Assembly (NCBI GenBank): GCA_039029235.1
Contig: JBCCGO010000010.1
Coordinates: 1-22,524, forward strand
Length of the DNA stretch: 22,524 nt
Source of the DNA: JBCBRR01 sp039029235
GTDB taxonomy: Bacteria; Bacteroidota; Bacteroidia; Cytophagales; Amoebophilaceae
Reading direction: 5' to 3'
Position numbers and translations under genes: made by a program. A model generated the notes under the pieces. That model worked only from the letters and a program-made list of their open reading frames with translations, made no database searches and was not told where the DNA came from. Of this stretch, positions 7,282 to 15,292 are shown in pieces. Each line of letters opens with the position of its first letter. The stretch's first letter is position 1.

Positions 7282-7657
7282 GAGTCTATAAAGTCTATAA
7301 AGGCATTGGTGGAGCTAAACAGACTACAAACTTAAAGATTCGACAAGAAAAGAAAAAATTAATAGATCGCGGCCTTGGCCCCATACGTATTGTAGTGAAG
7401 TAGCTCTGGCGAATCAAATTAAGTATGAGGCATCGGAGAAGCATCTTGGGGCTTAAGATCCTTTACAATCAATTATCAAGAGCCTTGCTAGTCAGGGTAC
7501 GCTACCCCCAAGGCTGGCGGAATGTCTTTGTGCTTTTAGTAAGCTTTGCTTAAGTTCGAACCGCTGTGACATACTGGGCCAGCTTGGCAGCAACTTATCA
7601 ATCGATTAGTTGTTGCGAACGGCCTTTAAAATAACCGCTCAATAGCATGTGAGCGGA
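7282..7657. promoter_or_regulatory. Divergent rplU / nrdB intergenic region
   Basis: No gene is evident in these 376 bp. Visible structures are atctt/aagat around a 7-nt loop at about 7443-7459, gggta-cgc-taccc at 7495-7507, and a perfect 7-bp stem at 7635-7656 immediately before the nrdB ATG. I find no recognisable NrdR box and no B12 riboswitch core. The region must carry promoters in both directions, but I cannot place them. Confidence 0.45.
7635..7656 (+). promoter_or_regulatory. Hairpin abutting the nrdB start codon
   Basis: ccgctca (7635-7641) pairs perfectly with tgagcgg (7650-7656) around the 8-nt loop atagcatg. One base separates it from the ATG at 7658. The loop and 3' arm contain ATG TGA (7646-7651), a start codon followed at once by a stop, and GTG at 7649. 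If formed in the mRNA it would cover the ribosome landing site for ATG 7658, and it would favour ATG 7685 as the start. Confidence 0.45.
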
Positions 7658-8680
7658 ATGTTAAACCTAAATAGTGATAGATCCATGCAAAACAAGCCTA
7701 ATAACTTAATAGAACCTATTCTACAAGAAAACAAAGGTCGATTCGTATTGTTCCCTATTCAGCACCATGATATATGGGAGTTCTACAAGAAGGCAGAGGC
7801 CAGCTTCTGGACAGCTGAAGAGATCGACTTAAGTCAAGACTTGAAAGATTGGGACCGTCTGAATGATGGAGAGCGGCACTTTATTTCACATGTATTGGCC
7901 TTCTTTGCTGCCAGCGATGGCATTGTCAATGAAAACTTGGCCGAGAATTTTGTTGCTGAGGTACAGTACACAGAAGCTAAATTCTTTTATGGCTTCCAGG
8001 TTGCTATAGAAAACATCCATTCCGAGATGTACTCTCTCCTCATCGATACGTACATCAAAGACCCACAAGAACGAGACAAGCTTTTCAATGCTATCGAAAC
8101 CTTAAGCTGTGTAAAGAAAAAAGCAGATTGGGCCCTGAATTGGATCAAGGAGACAAGCTTTGCTGAGCGGCTTATTGCTTTTGCAGCCGTTGAGGGAATA
8201 TTTTTCTCAGGTAGTTTTTGTGCTATCTTTTGGCTCAAGAAAAGAGGGCTTATGCCTGGTCTAAGCTTCTCTAATGAACTCATATCAAGAGACGAAGGAC
8301 TACACTGTGATTTTGCATGCTTGCTCTATAATAATCACCTCAAAAACAAGCTTCCAGCAGGAACGGTAGAAAAGATTATTATCCAAGCCGTAGCTATCGA
8401 AAAAGAATTTGTAACCGATGCCTTGCCGGTCAAGCTCATTGGTATGAATGCTGACCTGATGAGTCAGTACATTGAATTTGTGGCTGATAGGCTATTGGTG
8501 GAGCTAGGATGTACTAAAGTATACAATGCTCCCAATCCCTTTGACTTCATGGAGATGATTTCCCTACAAGGCAAGACCAACTTCTTTGAGAAGCGGGTAG
8601 GAGAATATCAAAAAGCTGGCGTAATGAAGAAGGAGCCTGAGCAAGATCAGACTAGATTCTCTTTGAATGAAGATTTTTAA
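7658..8680 (+). CDS. nrdB: Class Ia ribonucleotide reductase, small (R2) subunit
   Basis: NrdB carries the di-iron tyrosyl radical that NrdA uses to reduce ribonucleotides to deoxyribonucleotides. Numbered from ATG 7658 (340 residues), the metal ligands are D87 in AASDGIVNENL, E118 and H121 in IENIHSEMYS, E179 in FAAVEGIFFSGSF, and E213 and H216 in SRDEGLHCDF. The radical tyrosine is Y125, so this is a normal Tyr-type R2. The C-terminus (TRFSLNEDF) is the acidic tail that binds the large subunit. Alternative starts are GTG 7649 and ATG 7685. Homologues usually begin close to the EPILxENK(x)RFVLFPIQ segment, which makes ATG 7685 attractive. It lies 179 bp upstream of nrdA. Confidence 0.97.
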   Translation: MLNLNSDRSMQNKPNNLIEPILQENKGRFVLFPIQHHDIWEFYKKAEASFWTAEEIDLSQDLKDWDRLNDGERHFISHVLAFFAASDGIVNENLAENFVAEVQYTEAKFFYGFQVAIENIHSEMYSLLIDTYIKDPQERDKLFNAIETLSCVKKKADWALNWIKETSFAERLIAFAAVEGIFFSGSFCAIFWLKKRGLMPGLSFSNELISRDEGLHCDFACLLYNNHLKNKLPAGTVEKIIIQAVAIEKEFVTDALPVKLIGMNADLMSQYIEFVADRLLVELGCTKVYNAPNPFDFMEMISLQGKTNFFEKRVGEYQKAGVMKKEPEQDQTRFSLNEDF

Positions 8681-8734
8681 GCAGCTGCTGTACACATAGT
8701 TGCCAAAACCAGTACCATCTTAATTAAAGTGCAG

Positions 8735-8766
8735 ATGAGGAGCCTCGATGCGCGAGCGTTCCTCAT
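8735..8766 (+). other. Stem-loop in the nrdB-nrdA spacer
   Basis: atgagga (8735-8741) pairs with tcctcat (8760-8766), and inside it ctcg (8744-8747) pairs with cgag (8753-8756) around atgcg. No T-run follows, so it is a poor intrinsic terminator. It could be an RNA-processing or stability element that sets the nrdB:nrdA ratio. Confidence 0.45.
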
Positions 8767-8859
8767 AGCTAGATGTCTCTAAGAGCGGGAAGGAGCAAGG
8801 GTGTACGCTTTTGTAACACTTTCGCGCTATCTAAAAACAAGTATTAAATCCACCTAACT

Positions 8860-11238
8860 ATGCTAGTTGTAAAAAGAGACGGGCGATACGAGTCGGTCAA
8901 GTTTGATAAGATTACCGCAAGAATTGAGCGTCTTTGCTATGGTCTCAACAGGGACTATGTAAATCCAATAGATATTGCTAAAAAAGTTATCGCAGGGATC
9001 TATGACGGTGTGACTACGGTAGAGCTAGATAACTTGGCTGCAGAGACTGCTGCTACGATGGCTACACAGCATCCAGACTATGCTACGCTAGCAGCCCGCA
9101 TTGCCGTTTCTAGCTTACACAAGATTACCAGTGAATCTTTCTCTAACACCATGAAGCGTCTCTACACCTATGTAGACCCTAAAACAGGAGAAAATGCCTC
9201 CCTGATTGCCAAAGACGTCTATAAAGTAATCAGAGAACATGCAGCGCTGCTAGATACCACTATAGCCTATGACCGTGACTACGACCACGATTACTTTGGA
9301 TTCAGGACCCTAGAGCGAGCATACCTACTGAAAATGCATGGCAAAGTCGCCGAGCGTCCTCAGCACATGCTCATGCGTGTAGCAATAGGTATTCACAAAG
9401 ACGATATTGATGCTGCTATCGAAACCTACCACTTGATGGCTCAGAAGTGGTTTACGCATGCTACACCTACCTTATTTAACGCTGGTACTCCTAAACCACA
9501 ATTATCTTCCTGCTTCTTGCTCGTGATGAAAGAAGACAGCATCGAAGGAATCTATGATACACTCAAGCAATGCGCTCAGATATCGCAAGCTGCCGGGGGC
9601 ATCGGCCTCAGCATTCACAATATTCGCGCTACAGGATCTTATATCAAGGGTACGAATGGCATCTCTAATGGTATTGTGCCCATGTTGCGAAATTTTGATA
9701 TGACAGCCCGCTATGTAGACCAGGGTGGCGGCAAACGCAAAGGTAGCTTTGCGATTTATCTAGAGCCCTGGCACGCCGACATTTTTGCATTTCTAGATCT
9801 TAAGAAAAACCATGGCAAGGAAGAACTTCGGGCGCGTGATCTATTCTATGCACTTTGGGTCCCTGACTTATTTATGAGGCGGGTAGAAAAAAACGAAGCA
9901 TGGTCGCTCTTCTGTCCCAAAGAAGCGCCCGGCCTGGCAGATTGCCATGGAGAAACTTTTGAAAGGCTCTACCAGAAGTATGAGCGGGAAGGTAGCGCTA
10001 GAGAAACCGTCAAAGCCCAAGGCCTTTGGTTCGCCATTTTAGAAGCACAAATCGAAACAGGTACCCCCTACATGCTCTACAAGGATGCTGCCAATGGGAA
10101 GTCAAATCAGCAAAACTTAGGAACCATCAAGTCTAGCAATCTATGCACCGAGATTATTGAGTATACCTCACCCAAAGAGATAGCTGTCTGCAACCTGGCT
10201 TCCATTGCCTTGCCTAAGTTCATTAATGAGACCGGTAAGTTTGATCATCAAAAGCTCTATGAAGTTGCCTATGTGATTACTAAGAACCTTAACAAGGTCA
10301 TCGATATCAACCACTACCCCGTGCCTGAAGCCAAGACCTCCAATCTTAGGCATCGGCCCATTGGGATTGGAGTACAAGGACTAGCAGATACCTTCCTTCG
10401 CTTGAGGATGCCCTTTGATGCCCCCGAAGCCCGTGGCCTAAACAAAGACATCTTTGAGACAATTTATTTCGCCGCCCTAACAGCCTCCAAAGACCTGGCC
10501 AAGCAGCAAGGGCCTTATGAGACCTTTGCAGGATCGCCCATCTCTAAAGGCATATTTCAGTTTGATATGTGGGGGATAGAACCTAGTTCTGGCAGGTGGG
10601 ATTGGGAAGACCTCAGAGACAAAGTACAAACCTATGGTGTGCGCAACTCGCTCCTCATAGCCCCCATGCCCACAGCGTCTACCTCACAAATACTTGGCAA
10701 TAATGAATGCTTTGAGCCTTACACCTCGAACATCTATACCAGAAGAGTACTCTCAGGAGAATTCATTGTTGTAAACAAACATCTCTTGCAGGACCTGATA
10801 GCCCTAGGCCTGTGGGATGACTCTATGAAAAATGCCCTCATAGCAGCCAATGGTTCGGTACAATTTATAGAGCGTATTCCACAACATCTTAAGGAGCTCT
10901 ATCGTACTGTGTGGGAGATTCCACAGAAAGCTATCATTGATATGGCAGCAGACCGGGGTGCATACATCTGCCAAAGCCAGAGTATGAACATTCATCTCCA
11001 AGATGCCAACTTTGCCAAGCTCACTTCCATGCATTTTTATGCTTGGAAAAAAGGACTCAAAACAGGTATGTACTATCTCCGGACGAAAGCTGCTGCGGAT
11101 GCTATCAAATTTACCGTACAGAAACAGTCAGCACAAGCCCCTGCTGAAACAGCAGCAATAGCCACACAGCCACAGGAGCAAAGCAAGGTAACGTGCGCTC
11201 TAGATGATGCTGAGATTTGCATCCCTTGCAGTAGCTAG
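8860..11238 (+). CDS. nrdA: Class Ia ribonucleotide reductase, large (R1) subunit
   Basis: NrdA holds the active site and allosteric sites of aerobic ribonucleotide reductase. The protein has 792 residues. Residues 1-90 are an ATP-cone (VKRDGRYESVKFDKITARIE ...), implying overall activity control by ATP/dATP. Active-site elements are the PQLSSCFLL cysteine, the N-L-C-T-E triad in SSNLCTEIIEYTSP, and the partner cysteine in EIAVCNLASIAL. The radical-transfer tyrosine pair is in TGMYYLRTKAAA. The C-terminal tail ends C787-I-P-C790-S-S, the redox pair recharged by thioredoxin or glutaredoxin; here it is CxxC. GGGKRKGSFAIYLEPWHADI is the usual central block. ATG 8860 follows an AT-rich leader. 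The 179-bp gap after nrdB may contain a second promoter. Confidence 0.98.
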   Translation: MLVVKRDGRYESVKFDKITARIERLCYGLNRDYVNPIDIAKKVIAGIYDGVTTVELDNLAAETAATMATQHPDYATLAARIAVSSLHKITSESFSNTMKRLYTYVDPKTGENASLIAKDVYKVIREHAALLDTTIAYDRDYDHDYFGFRTLERAYLLKMHGKVAERPQHMLMRVAIGIHKDDIDAAIETYHLMAQKWFTHATPTLFNAGTPKPQLSSCFLLVMKEDSIEGIYDTLKQCAQISQAAGGIGLSIHNIRATGSYIKGTNGISNGIVPMLRNFDMTARYVDQGGGKRKGSFAIYLEPWHADIFAFLDLKKNHGKEELRARDLFYALWVPDLFMRRVEKNEAWSLFCPKEAPGLADCHGETFERLYQKYEREGSARETVKAQGLWFAILEAQIETGTPYMLYKDAANGKSNQQNLGTIKSSNLCTEIIEYTSPKEIAVCNLASIALPKFINETGKFDHQKLYEVAYVITKNLNKVIDINHYPVPEAKTSNLRHRPIGIGVQGLADTFLRLRMPFDAPEARGLNKDIFETIYFAALTASKDLAKQQGPYETFAGSPISKGIFQFDMWGIEPSSGRWDWEDLRDKVQTYGVRNSLLIAPMPTASTSQILGNNECFEPYTSNIYTRRVLSGEFIVVNKHLLQDLIALGLWDDSMKNALIAANGSVQFIERIPQHLKELYRTVWEIPQKAIIDMAADRGAYICQSQSMNIHLQDANFAKLTSMHFYAWKKGLKTGMYYLRTKAAADAIKFTVQKQSAQAPAETAAIATQPQEQSKVTCALDDAEICIPCSS

Positions 11239-11471
11239 AGACCTATGCTGGTGGTGGCAATAAATCCTTTGCAGGGGTTGTAGCTTTGGCAGTGATATGC
11301 ATATCCTGGTAAAGGGTACTCAAGAAAGCTTCGGCGCAGCCAAGCACCACCACGCATTCGCTAAGGGCTAAGGACAGCTATGGGGCAACCCGAATGCACA
11401 ACCCAGCGCCATAAATCCAGTACTAGAACGATATGAGCTGACTGGGGAAACGGCCTGAGCCTCCTTGAGCA
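11239..11471. other. Intergenic region downstream of nrdA
   Basis: No gene can be supported here. On the minus strand a 44-codon open frame (11243-11377) reads LSECVVVLGCAEAFLSTLYQ, DMHITAKATTPAKDLLPPPA. It looks protein-like, but it lacks a start and is closed upstream by a stop, so it may be the tail of a vanished gene or chance. Confidence 0.25.
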
Positions 11472-11528
11472 ATGCAGCAAAATCAGCCAAGATTCCTTAT
11501 CTTTACAACAGGACACAATAACCATAAC

Positions 11529-12422
11529 ATGGACGAAAAACCGCTCGTTAGCTTTGACGCTGCTATCAAGTACCTACTCCAAAACAAAGGTGATTTCCAG
11601 ATCATCGAAGGATTTATTTCGGCGCTACTAGGGGCTTTTGGATACAGCCCTGTCAAGATCAAAGCCTTCTAGATTCTGAGAGCAACAAAGAACAGGACAA
11701 GCTCAAACGATCTATCGCAGACCTGGTTGTCGAGGACGATCAGGACAATAAATACATCGTCGAGATAGATCGGGCTTATACAAGCTCCTTCCTCTACAAA
11801 GCTTGTTTCAATACGAGTCGGCTCGTTATCGATAGTCTTTCGGCTCAAGAAAACTACTCGACCATCAAGAAGATCTTTCACGTCAACTTGCTCTATTTTG
11901 TCTCGGACAATATGGAGCAATCCCTCTATCATGGCAAGACACTTTTTAAGGGCTTGGGCGAGTCAGGGCCCTTAGATATACACATTAGTGACCTAGGGAG
12001 GGAAGATATTTGATGCACACCATGTACTTCCCGAGTATTTTGTTATTTCTATTCCCAGCTTCAATGACGTCATCAAGCAAGAGATAGATGAGTGGCTCTA
12101 TGTACTGAAGCACTCAGAAGTACGAGAAGATTTCCACTCGCCGTATATGAGTAAGGTAGCAGATCGTCTCTCGGTCCTCAAGCTTACCCCTGAGGAACGG
12201 GCGCTCTACTATCAGGAAAGACTCTCCGCGCTTAAAGCACGGGACTACCTGACTTCAGCTGAGGAAAGGGGAATAAAAAAGGGTAGAGAAGAGGGGATGC
12301 AAGCAAAAGAAATAGAGATAGCTAGAAGCATGCTCTCTAAAGGCTACGCCCATGAGGAGGTTCAGGCTTTGACGGGTCTATCCCTGCCACAAATAGCCCA
12401 GCTAGCCCAAGAAACTACTTAG
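11529..12422 (+). pseudogene. Rpn/PDDEXK_2 nuclease (putative transposase), frameshifted copy
   Basis: Joined across its breaks, this encodes the same roughly 297-residue protein as the intact paralogue at 14393-15292. The N-terminal part from ATG 11529 (MDEKPLVSFDAAIKYLLQNK) loses one base near 11667 (compare gccttctag with tccttgctag in the paralogue), which creates a premature TAG. The middle (SIADLVVEDDQDNKYIVEID) is intact in the next frame until an extra A near 12008, after which the last part (HHVLPEYFVISIPSFNDVIK to LPQIAQLAQETT) is open to the stop. The PD-(D/E)XK core (IADL ... VEIDRAYTSS) is present but cannot be translated as one chain. The leader before the ATG also resembles that of the paralogue (shared gcaatgca.caa.atcag), so the duplication included upstream DNA. 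Confidence 0.85.
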
Positions 12423-12791
12423 GATACAAGCGCTCCACACCCCACAATGCCAGCCACACCCCTCACAGCAAGCCTAGGTGCGCTTAGGGGATTCCATAGG
12501 GCTTGGAGGGTAGGAAAGGCGGTCTGAGCGTTGGTGGGACGGTGCTGATAAAGCAAGCCTTAGCTGTGCGGGAGGTCTGTGGGCGACTGGTAAGGAGCCC
12601 ACAGACTTTCCCTACCCTACTTGCCAATCTGGACACGGAAGAGGAACTTCCGCGCCAGATTGGGGGTCTGAAGCTTTTTAGTCTCTAGACTAGAGGGTAT
12701 CTTGGAAAATGTATGCCTCCTAATTATGTGTCATAAGTGGCAAATGTTTGCCTCATACGGGGGCTCAGTTCACTGGTAACCATTACAAACT
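12423..12791. other. Intergenic region holding a structured element
   Basis: No coding sequence is supported here; a short plus-strand frame at 12503-12688 merely overlies the stem-loops described at 12505-12663. The rest, next to the lectin gene stop, is AT-richer and without recognisable signals. It contains the near-repeats aaatgtatgcctcc (12708-12721) and aaatgtttgcctca (about 12742-12755). Confidence 0.5.
12505..12663. other. Candidate structured RNA or DNA element with four nested stems
   Basis: Helix A: 12507-12517 (agggtaggaaa) pairs with 12607-12618 with one bulged C, 11 pairs. Helix B, inside A: 12575-12584 (gtctgtgggc) pairs perfectly with 12597-12606 around a 12-nt loop. Helix C: 12624-12632 (ccaatctgg) pairs perfectly with 12655-12663, enclosing helix D, 12636-12641 (cggaag) with 12647-12652, around the loop aggaa. 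A and B share a boundary and could stack. I do not recognise it as RNase P RNA, tmRNA, SRP RNA or a group II intron core. It lies 80 bp after the broken Rpn gene and 130 bp from the lectin stop. Confidence 0.55.
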
Positions 12792-13976
12792 CTAGAGAAG
12801 AAGAGCCAATACTTCCATCAAAGTAGCAGCGATTTCGCCTTCTGCCTCTGTCTCTATAAATAATTTGCCGACTTCTTTAACTATACCGCTGTCAGCGCCT
12901 GCGCTTAATCCTGCTGTTGTAAGAGAAGCAACAGCGGCGATACCAGCTATTCTTGCAATTTCTATTATTTTTTCAACTGTAAAAATAGAATCGGGAGGAA
13001 CAGGAGAATGGGGGGCTCTGGGATTATGTCCTCTTGAGGAATTAATAAAATAATGCCGAGAACAGTTTTCGAAAGATGCGGTGCGGCTAACTTCAGCAAA
13101 ACTATTCAAAGATTGAATAAATATGACATTAGGCTGCTGAGTTTGTTCTGGTGAGGGACTGTCAAGAATCTGAACTTTCTTTGCATGGTAGTGCCACAGT
13201 GTGTTTTCATCGCCGCTGCCTTTATGTGGAGGATGAAGTGTAATTGCAACTATGGCTCCATTATTGCTACTGCGGTAAATTTCTACTGGGTAAAACCCTT
13301 GCCTTAAGGAATGGTATTCAGCAAGTCTCCTGGAATGGATTCGAGCATCGATTTTTACCTTTTCATATGCTTCTCGAAATGTTTCAAAATACTGATTTGG
13401 TGGAACGTGATCGGTTGGATTACTACCATCAGTCGTTACGCATTTATCAACAAATTTTGTTCCGATAATAAACCAACGGTGGTGGAAATGATCTTCATCA
13501 TTATTATATGCTTGGATGCTCTTACCATAGTAGTGGTCGAGCGCCTTTCCAGTTGCAAAATTAGCTATAGCACAGGACCCATCCCCTTTAAGATTTAGAT
13601 GCCAACGGTGGTGGGGATGATCTTCATCATTATTATATGCTTGGATGCTTTTACCATAGTAGTGGTCGAGTGCCTTTCCAGTTGCTTTATTTAAAATTGC
13701 ATAAGTGTTGTCCTGCTTTGGTTTAATTATCCAACGGTGGTGGGGATGATCTTCATCATTATTATATGCTTGGATGCTTTTACCATAGTAGTGATCCAGC
13801 ATCATTCCAGTTGCTTTATTTGCAATAACACACTCAGTAGCCTCAGCTTTTAGAGAAAAAAGGCAATGCAGAATAAAAAATATCTTTAAAGATTTCAATA
13901 AGATAAATAATACCCTGGCGGCTTGTCGCGGGCCTTGGGAGTAGAAACTGATTCTTTTACTAGTGTTGACTTGCAT
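12792..13976 (-). CDS. Secreted ricin-type beta-trefoil lectin protein with unknown C-terminal region
   Basis: This 394-residue protein has a long N-terminal signal: a basic region 1-21, a hydrophobic core at about 22-43, and likely cleavage after AEA at about 46. Residues about 48-170 are three RICIN-like repeats with a 43-residue period. Each contains NKATGxxLDHYYGKSIQAYN and then NDEDHPHHRW, with W at 82, 125 and 168; HHRW takes the place of the usual QxW. Three such lobes could build one beta-trefoil that binds glycans. Residues about 172-310 (including FREAYEKVKIDARIHSRRLA) match nothing I know. Residues about 325-394 are hydrophobic and alanine-rich (IIEIARIAGIAAVASLTTAG), suggesting membrane insertion. 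The gene is visibly AT-richer than dnaG or nrdA. A small hairpin (tcggc-tatt-gccga, 13992-14005) lies just upstream of the ATG. A host-directed effector or toxin is plausible but inferred. Confidence 0.75.
   Translation of the reverse strand: MQVNTSKRISFYSQGPRQAARVLFILLKSLKIFFILHCLFSLKAEATECVIANKATGMMLDHYYGKSIQAYNNDEDHPHHRWIIKPKQDNTYAILNKATGKALDHYYGKSIQAYNNDEDHPHHRWHLNLKGDGSCAIANFATGKALDHYYGKSIQAYNNDEDHFHHRWFIIGTKFVDKCVTTDGSNPTDHVPPNQYFETFREAYEKVKIDARIHSRRLAEYHSLRQGFYPVEIYRSSNNGAIVAITLHPPHKGSGDENTLWHYHAKKVQILDSPSPEQTQQPNVIFIQSLNSFAEVSRTASFENCSRHYFINSSRGHNPRAPHSPVPPDSIFTVEKIIEIARIAGIAAVASLTTAGLSAGADSGIVKEVGKLFIETEAEGEIAATLMEVLALLL
13473..13833 (-). repeat. 129-bp tandem repeats encoding the lectin lobes
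   Basis: The anchor ccaacggtggtgg starts at 13473, 13602 and 13731, exactly 129 bp (43 codons) apart. In each unit about 75 bp is nearly identical, including gatcttcatcattattatat. The remaining bases of each unit, encoding the segment between lobes, have diverged. Such DNA-level identity points to recent duplication or gene conversion. Confidence 0.9.
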
Positions 13977-14308
13977 GATTTTAAAGGTTTATCGGCTATT
14001 GCCGAGGGTTTATTCGCTGTCATCAGTTTAAACGTACTCTTCTCTGATGGATTCAAATATTGATAAAATTAGACCCTTCTTACCGACGGTCTGGCGCCTA
14101 TGCCGTGACTCCATTAAAGGATCGCCTACTCAGTCTTTCTGCTTGCATATATGCCACGTAAAATAGTCTTTTGCAAAAAAATTTACAGGTTCTTAGCTAG
14201 TGGGATAGAGGTTTTCGATACATGCTTCTTACTAAGTGCATGGTAGCACCAGCTTCTCAGTACCTACAAATGCCAGTGCACATGAATGGCTGTATTTAGG
14301 GGGAATTT
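13977..14308. other. Intergenic region between lectin and Rpn genes
   Basis: This divergent spacer should contain the promoters of both flanking genes. It is AT-rich around 14170-14190 (tgcaaaaaaatttacagg). A 39-codon plus-strand frame at 14047-14166 (MDSNIDKIRPFLPTVWRLCR, DSIKGSPTQSFCLHICHVK) starts with ATG, but I recognise nothing in it; it could be a gene fragment. Confidence 0.35.
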
Positions 14309-14392
14309 ATGAAGGCACAGACCTATCCCAGCAATGCACCAAGATCAGCTAGCATTTGTTATCTTGCAGCTAAAACCAGACACAAAACCAGG

Positions 14393-15292
14393 ATGTCCCA
14401 AAAAGCCATCGTTAGCTTCGACTTTGCCATCAAGTACTTGCTCAAAAGCAAGAAAGATTATCAGATCGTTGAGGGATTTATCTCTGCCCTCCTACAAGCC
14501 TTTGGCTACCCTAACGTCAAGATCAAATCCTTGCTAGAGAGTGAGAGCAACAAAGAACAGAGCGAGCTCAAGCAATCTATTGCCGACCTTGTCGTCGAAG
14601 ACGCGGAGGCCAATAAGTACATCGTCGAGATAGATCGGGCCTATACCAGCACCTTTATCTATAAAGCCTGTTTCAATGCCAGCCGACTGATCGTGGACAG
14701 TCTTGAAGCTAACGAAGACTACTCGACCATCCAGAAGGTCTTCCACATCAACCTGCTCTACTTTGTTCCGAGCAGTATGAAAGCGCCCCTCTATCATGGA
14801 GAGACCCTCTTTAAGGGCTTGGAAGCGACAACGCCAGTAGAGATAGACATTAGTAAGCTGGGGAGCAAGAAGTTTGGTGCGCGCCAGATACTCCCTGAAT
14901 ACTTTGTTATCTCAGTTCCCTTGTTCAATGATGAAATCCAGCGAGAAATAGATGAATGGCTTTATGTACTGAAGCACTCAGCAGTTCGGGAAGATTTCCA
15001 CTCGCCGTACATGAAGCAAGTATCAGATCGACTATCGGTCCTCAAGCTGACAGCAGGGGAGCTAGCCACCTACCGTCGAGAAAGGAAAGAAGCACTCAAA
15101 GAGCGGGACTACCTCACTGCAGCTGAGGAAAAGGGGAGAGAAGAGGGGATTCAAGAGGGCATAGAAAAGGGCAGAGAGAAGACAGCTAAGAATATGCTGT
15201 CCAGAGGCTATGCCCCTGAAGAGATCCAGGCCCTGACTGGCCTATCCCTGCCACAAATAGCCCAGCTAGCCCAAGACGCTACTCATAACTAG
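14393..15292 (+). CDS. Rpn family recombination-promoting nuclease / putative transposase (PD-(D/E)XK)
   Basis: Rpn/PDDEXK_2 proteins are DNA endonucleases linked to recombination and often multiply in genomes like transposable elements. From ATG 14393 it has 299 residues; the frame is open back to 14309, but the paralogue at 11529 starts at the matching Met. The nuclease core is at about residues 7-130: IVSFDFAIKYLLKSKKDYQI (the D-x-x-F/I-K-Y entry typical of the family), D65 in SIADLVVED, and E79-I-D81 in YIVEIDRAYTS. The last places an acidic residue where many relatives have E-x-Q or E-x-K. Residues about 235-270 are charged and helical, and the C-terminus (GYAPEEIQALTGLSLPQIAQ LA) is the conserved helix-turn-helix-like end. 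It is in direct orientation to the broken copy 2.9 kb upstream. Confidence 0.88.
   Translation: MSQKAIVSFDFAIKYLLKSKKDYQIVEGFISALLQAFGYPNVKIKSLLESESNKEQSELKQSIADLVVEDAEANKYIVEIDRAYTSTFIYKACFNASRLIVDSLEANEDYSTIQKVFHINLLYFVPSSMKAPLYHGETLFKGLEATTPVEIDISKLGSKKFGARQILPEYFVISVPLFNDEIQREIDEWLYVLKHSAVREDFHSPYMKQVSDRLSVLKLTAGELATYRRERKEALKERDYLTAAEEKGREEGIQEGIEKGREKTAKNMLSRGYAPEEIQALTGLSLPQIAQLAQDATHN

Noticed and set aside
7550..7580. Possible tRNA T-arm (agttcgaacc)
   Set aside because: No matching T stem, anticodon arm or acceptor arm can be built around it.
7282..7657. Cobalamin riboswitch or NrdR operator before nrdB
   Set aside because: No B12-box-like core and no paired NrdR palindromes could be found by eye.
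11243..11377. 44-codon protein-like minus-strand frame after nrdA
   Set aside because: No start codon, a stop closes it upstream, and no family was recognised; kept only as a note in the intergenic entry.
12505..12663. RNase P RNA, tmRNA or SRP RNA
   Set aside because: The conserved cores I know for these RNAs (for example the P4 strands, the tRNA-like ends, the SRP GGAAG..AGCA loop) are not found.
12503..12688. 61-codon plus-strand open frame
   Set aside because: It covers perfect stem-loops, and the translated sequence has no recognisable features; structure explains the conservation better than coding.
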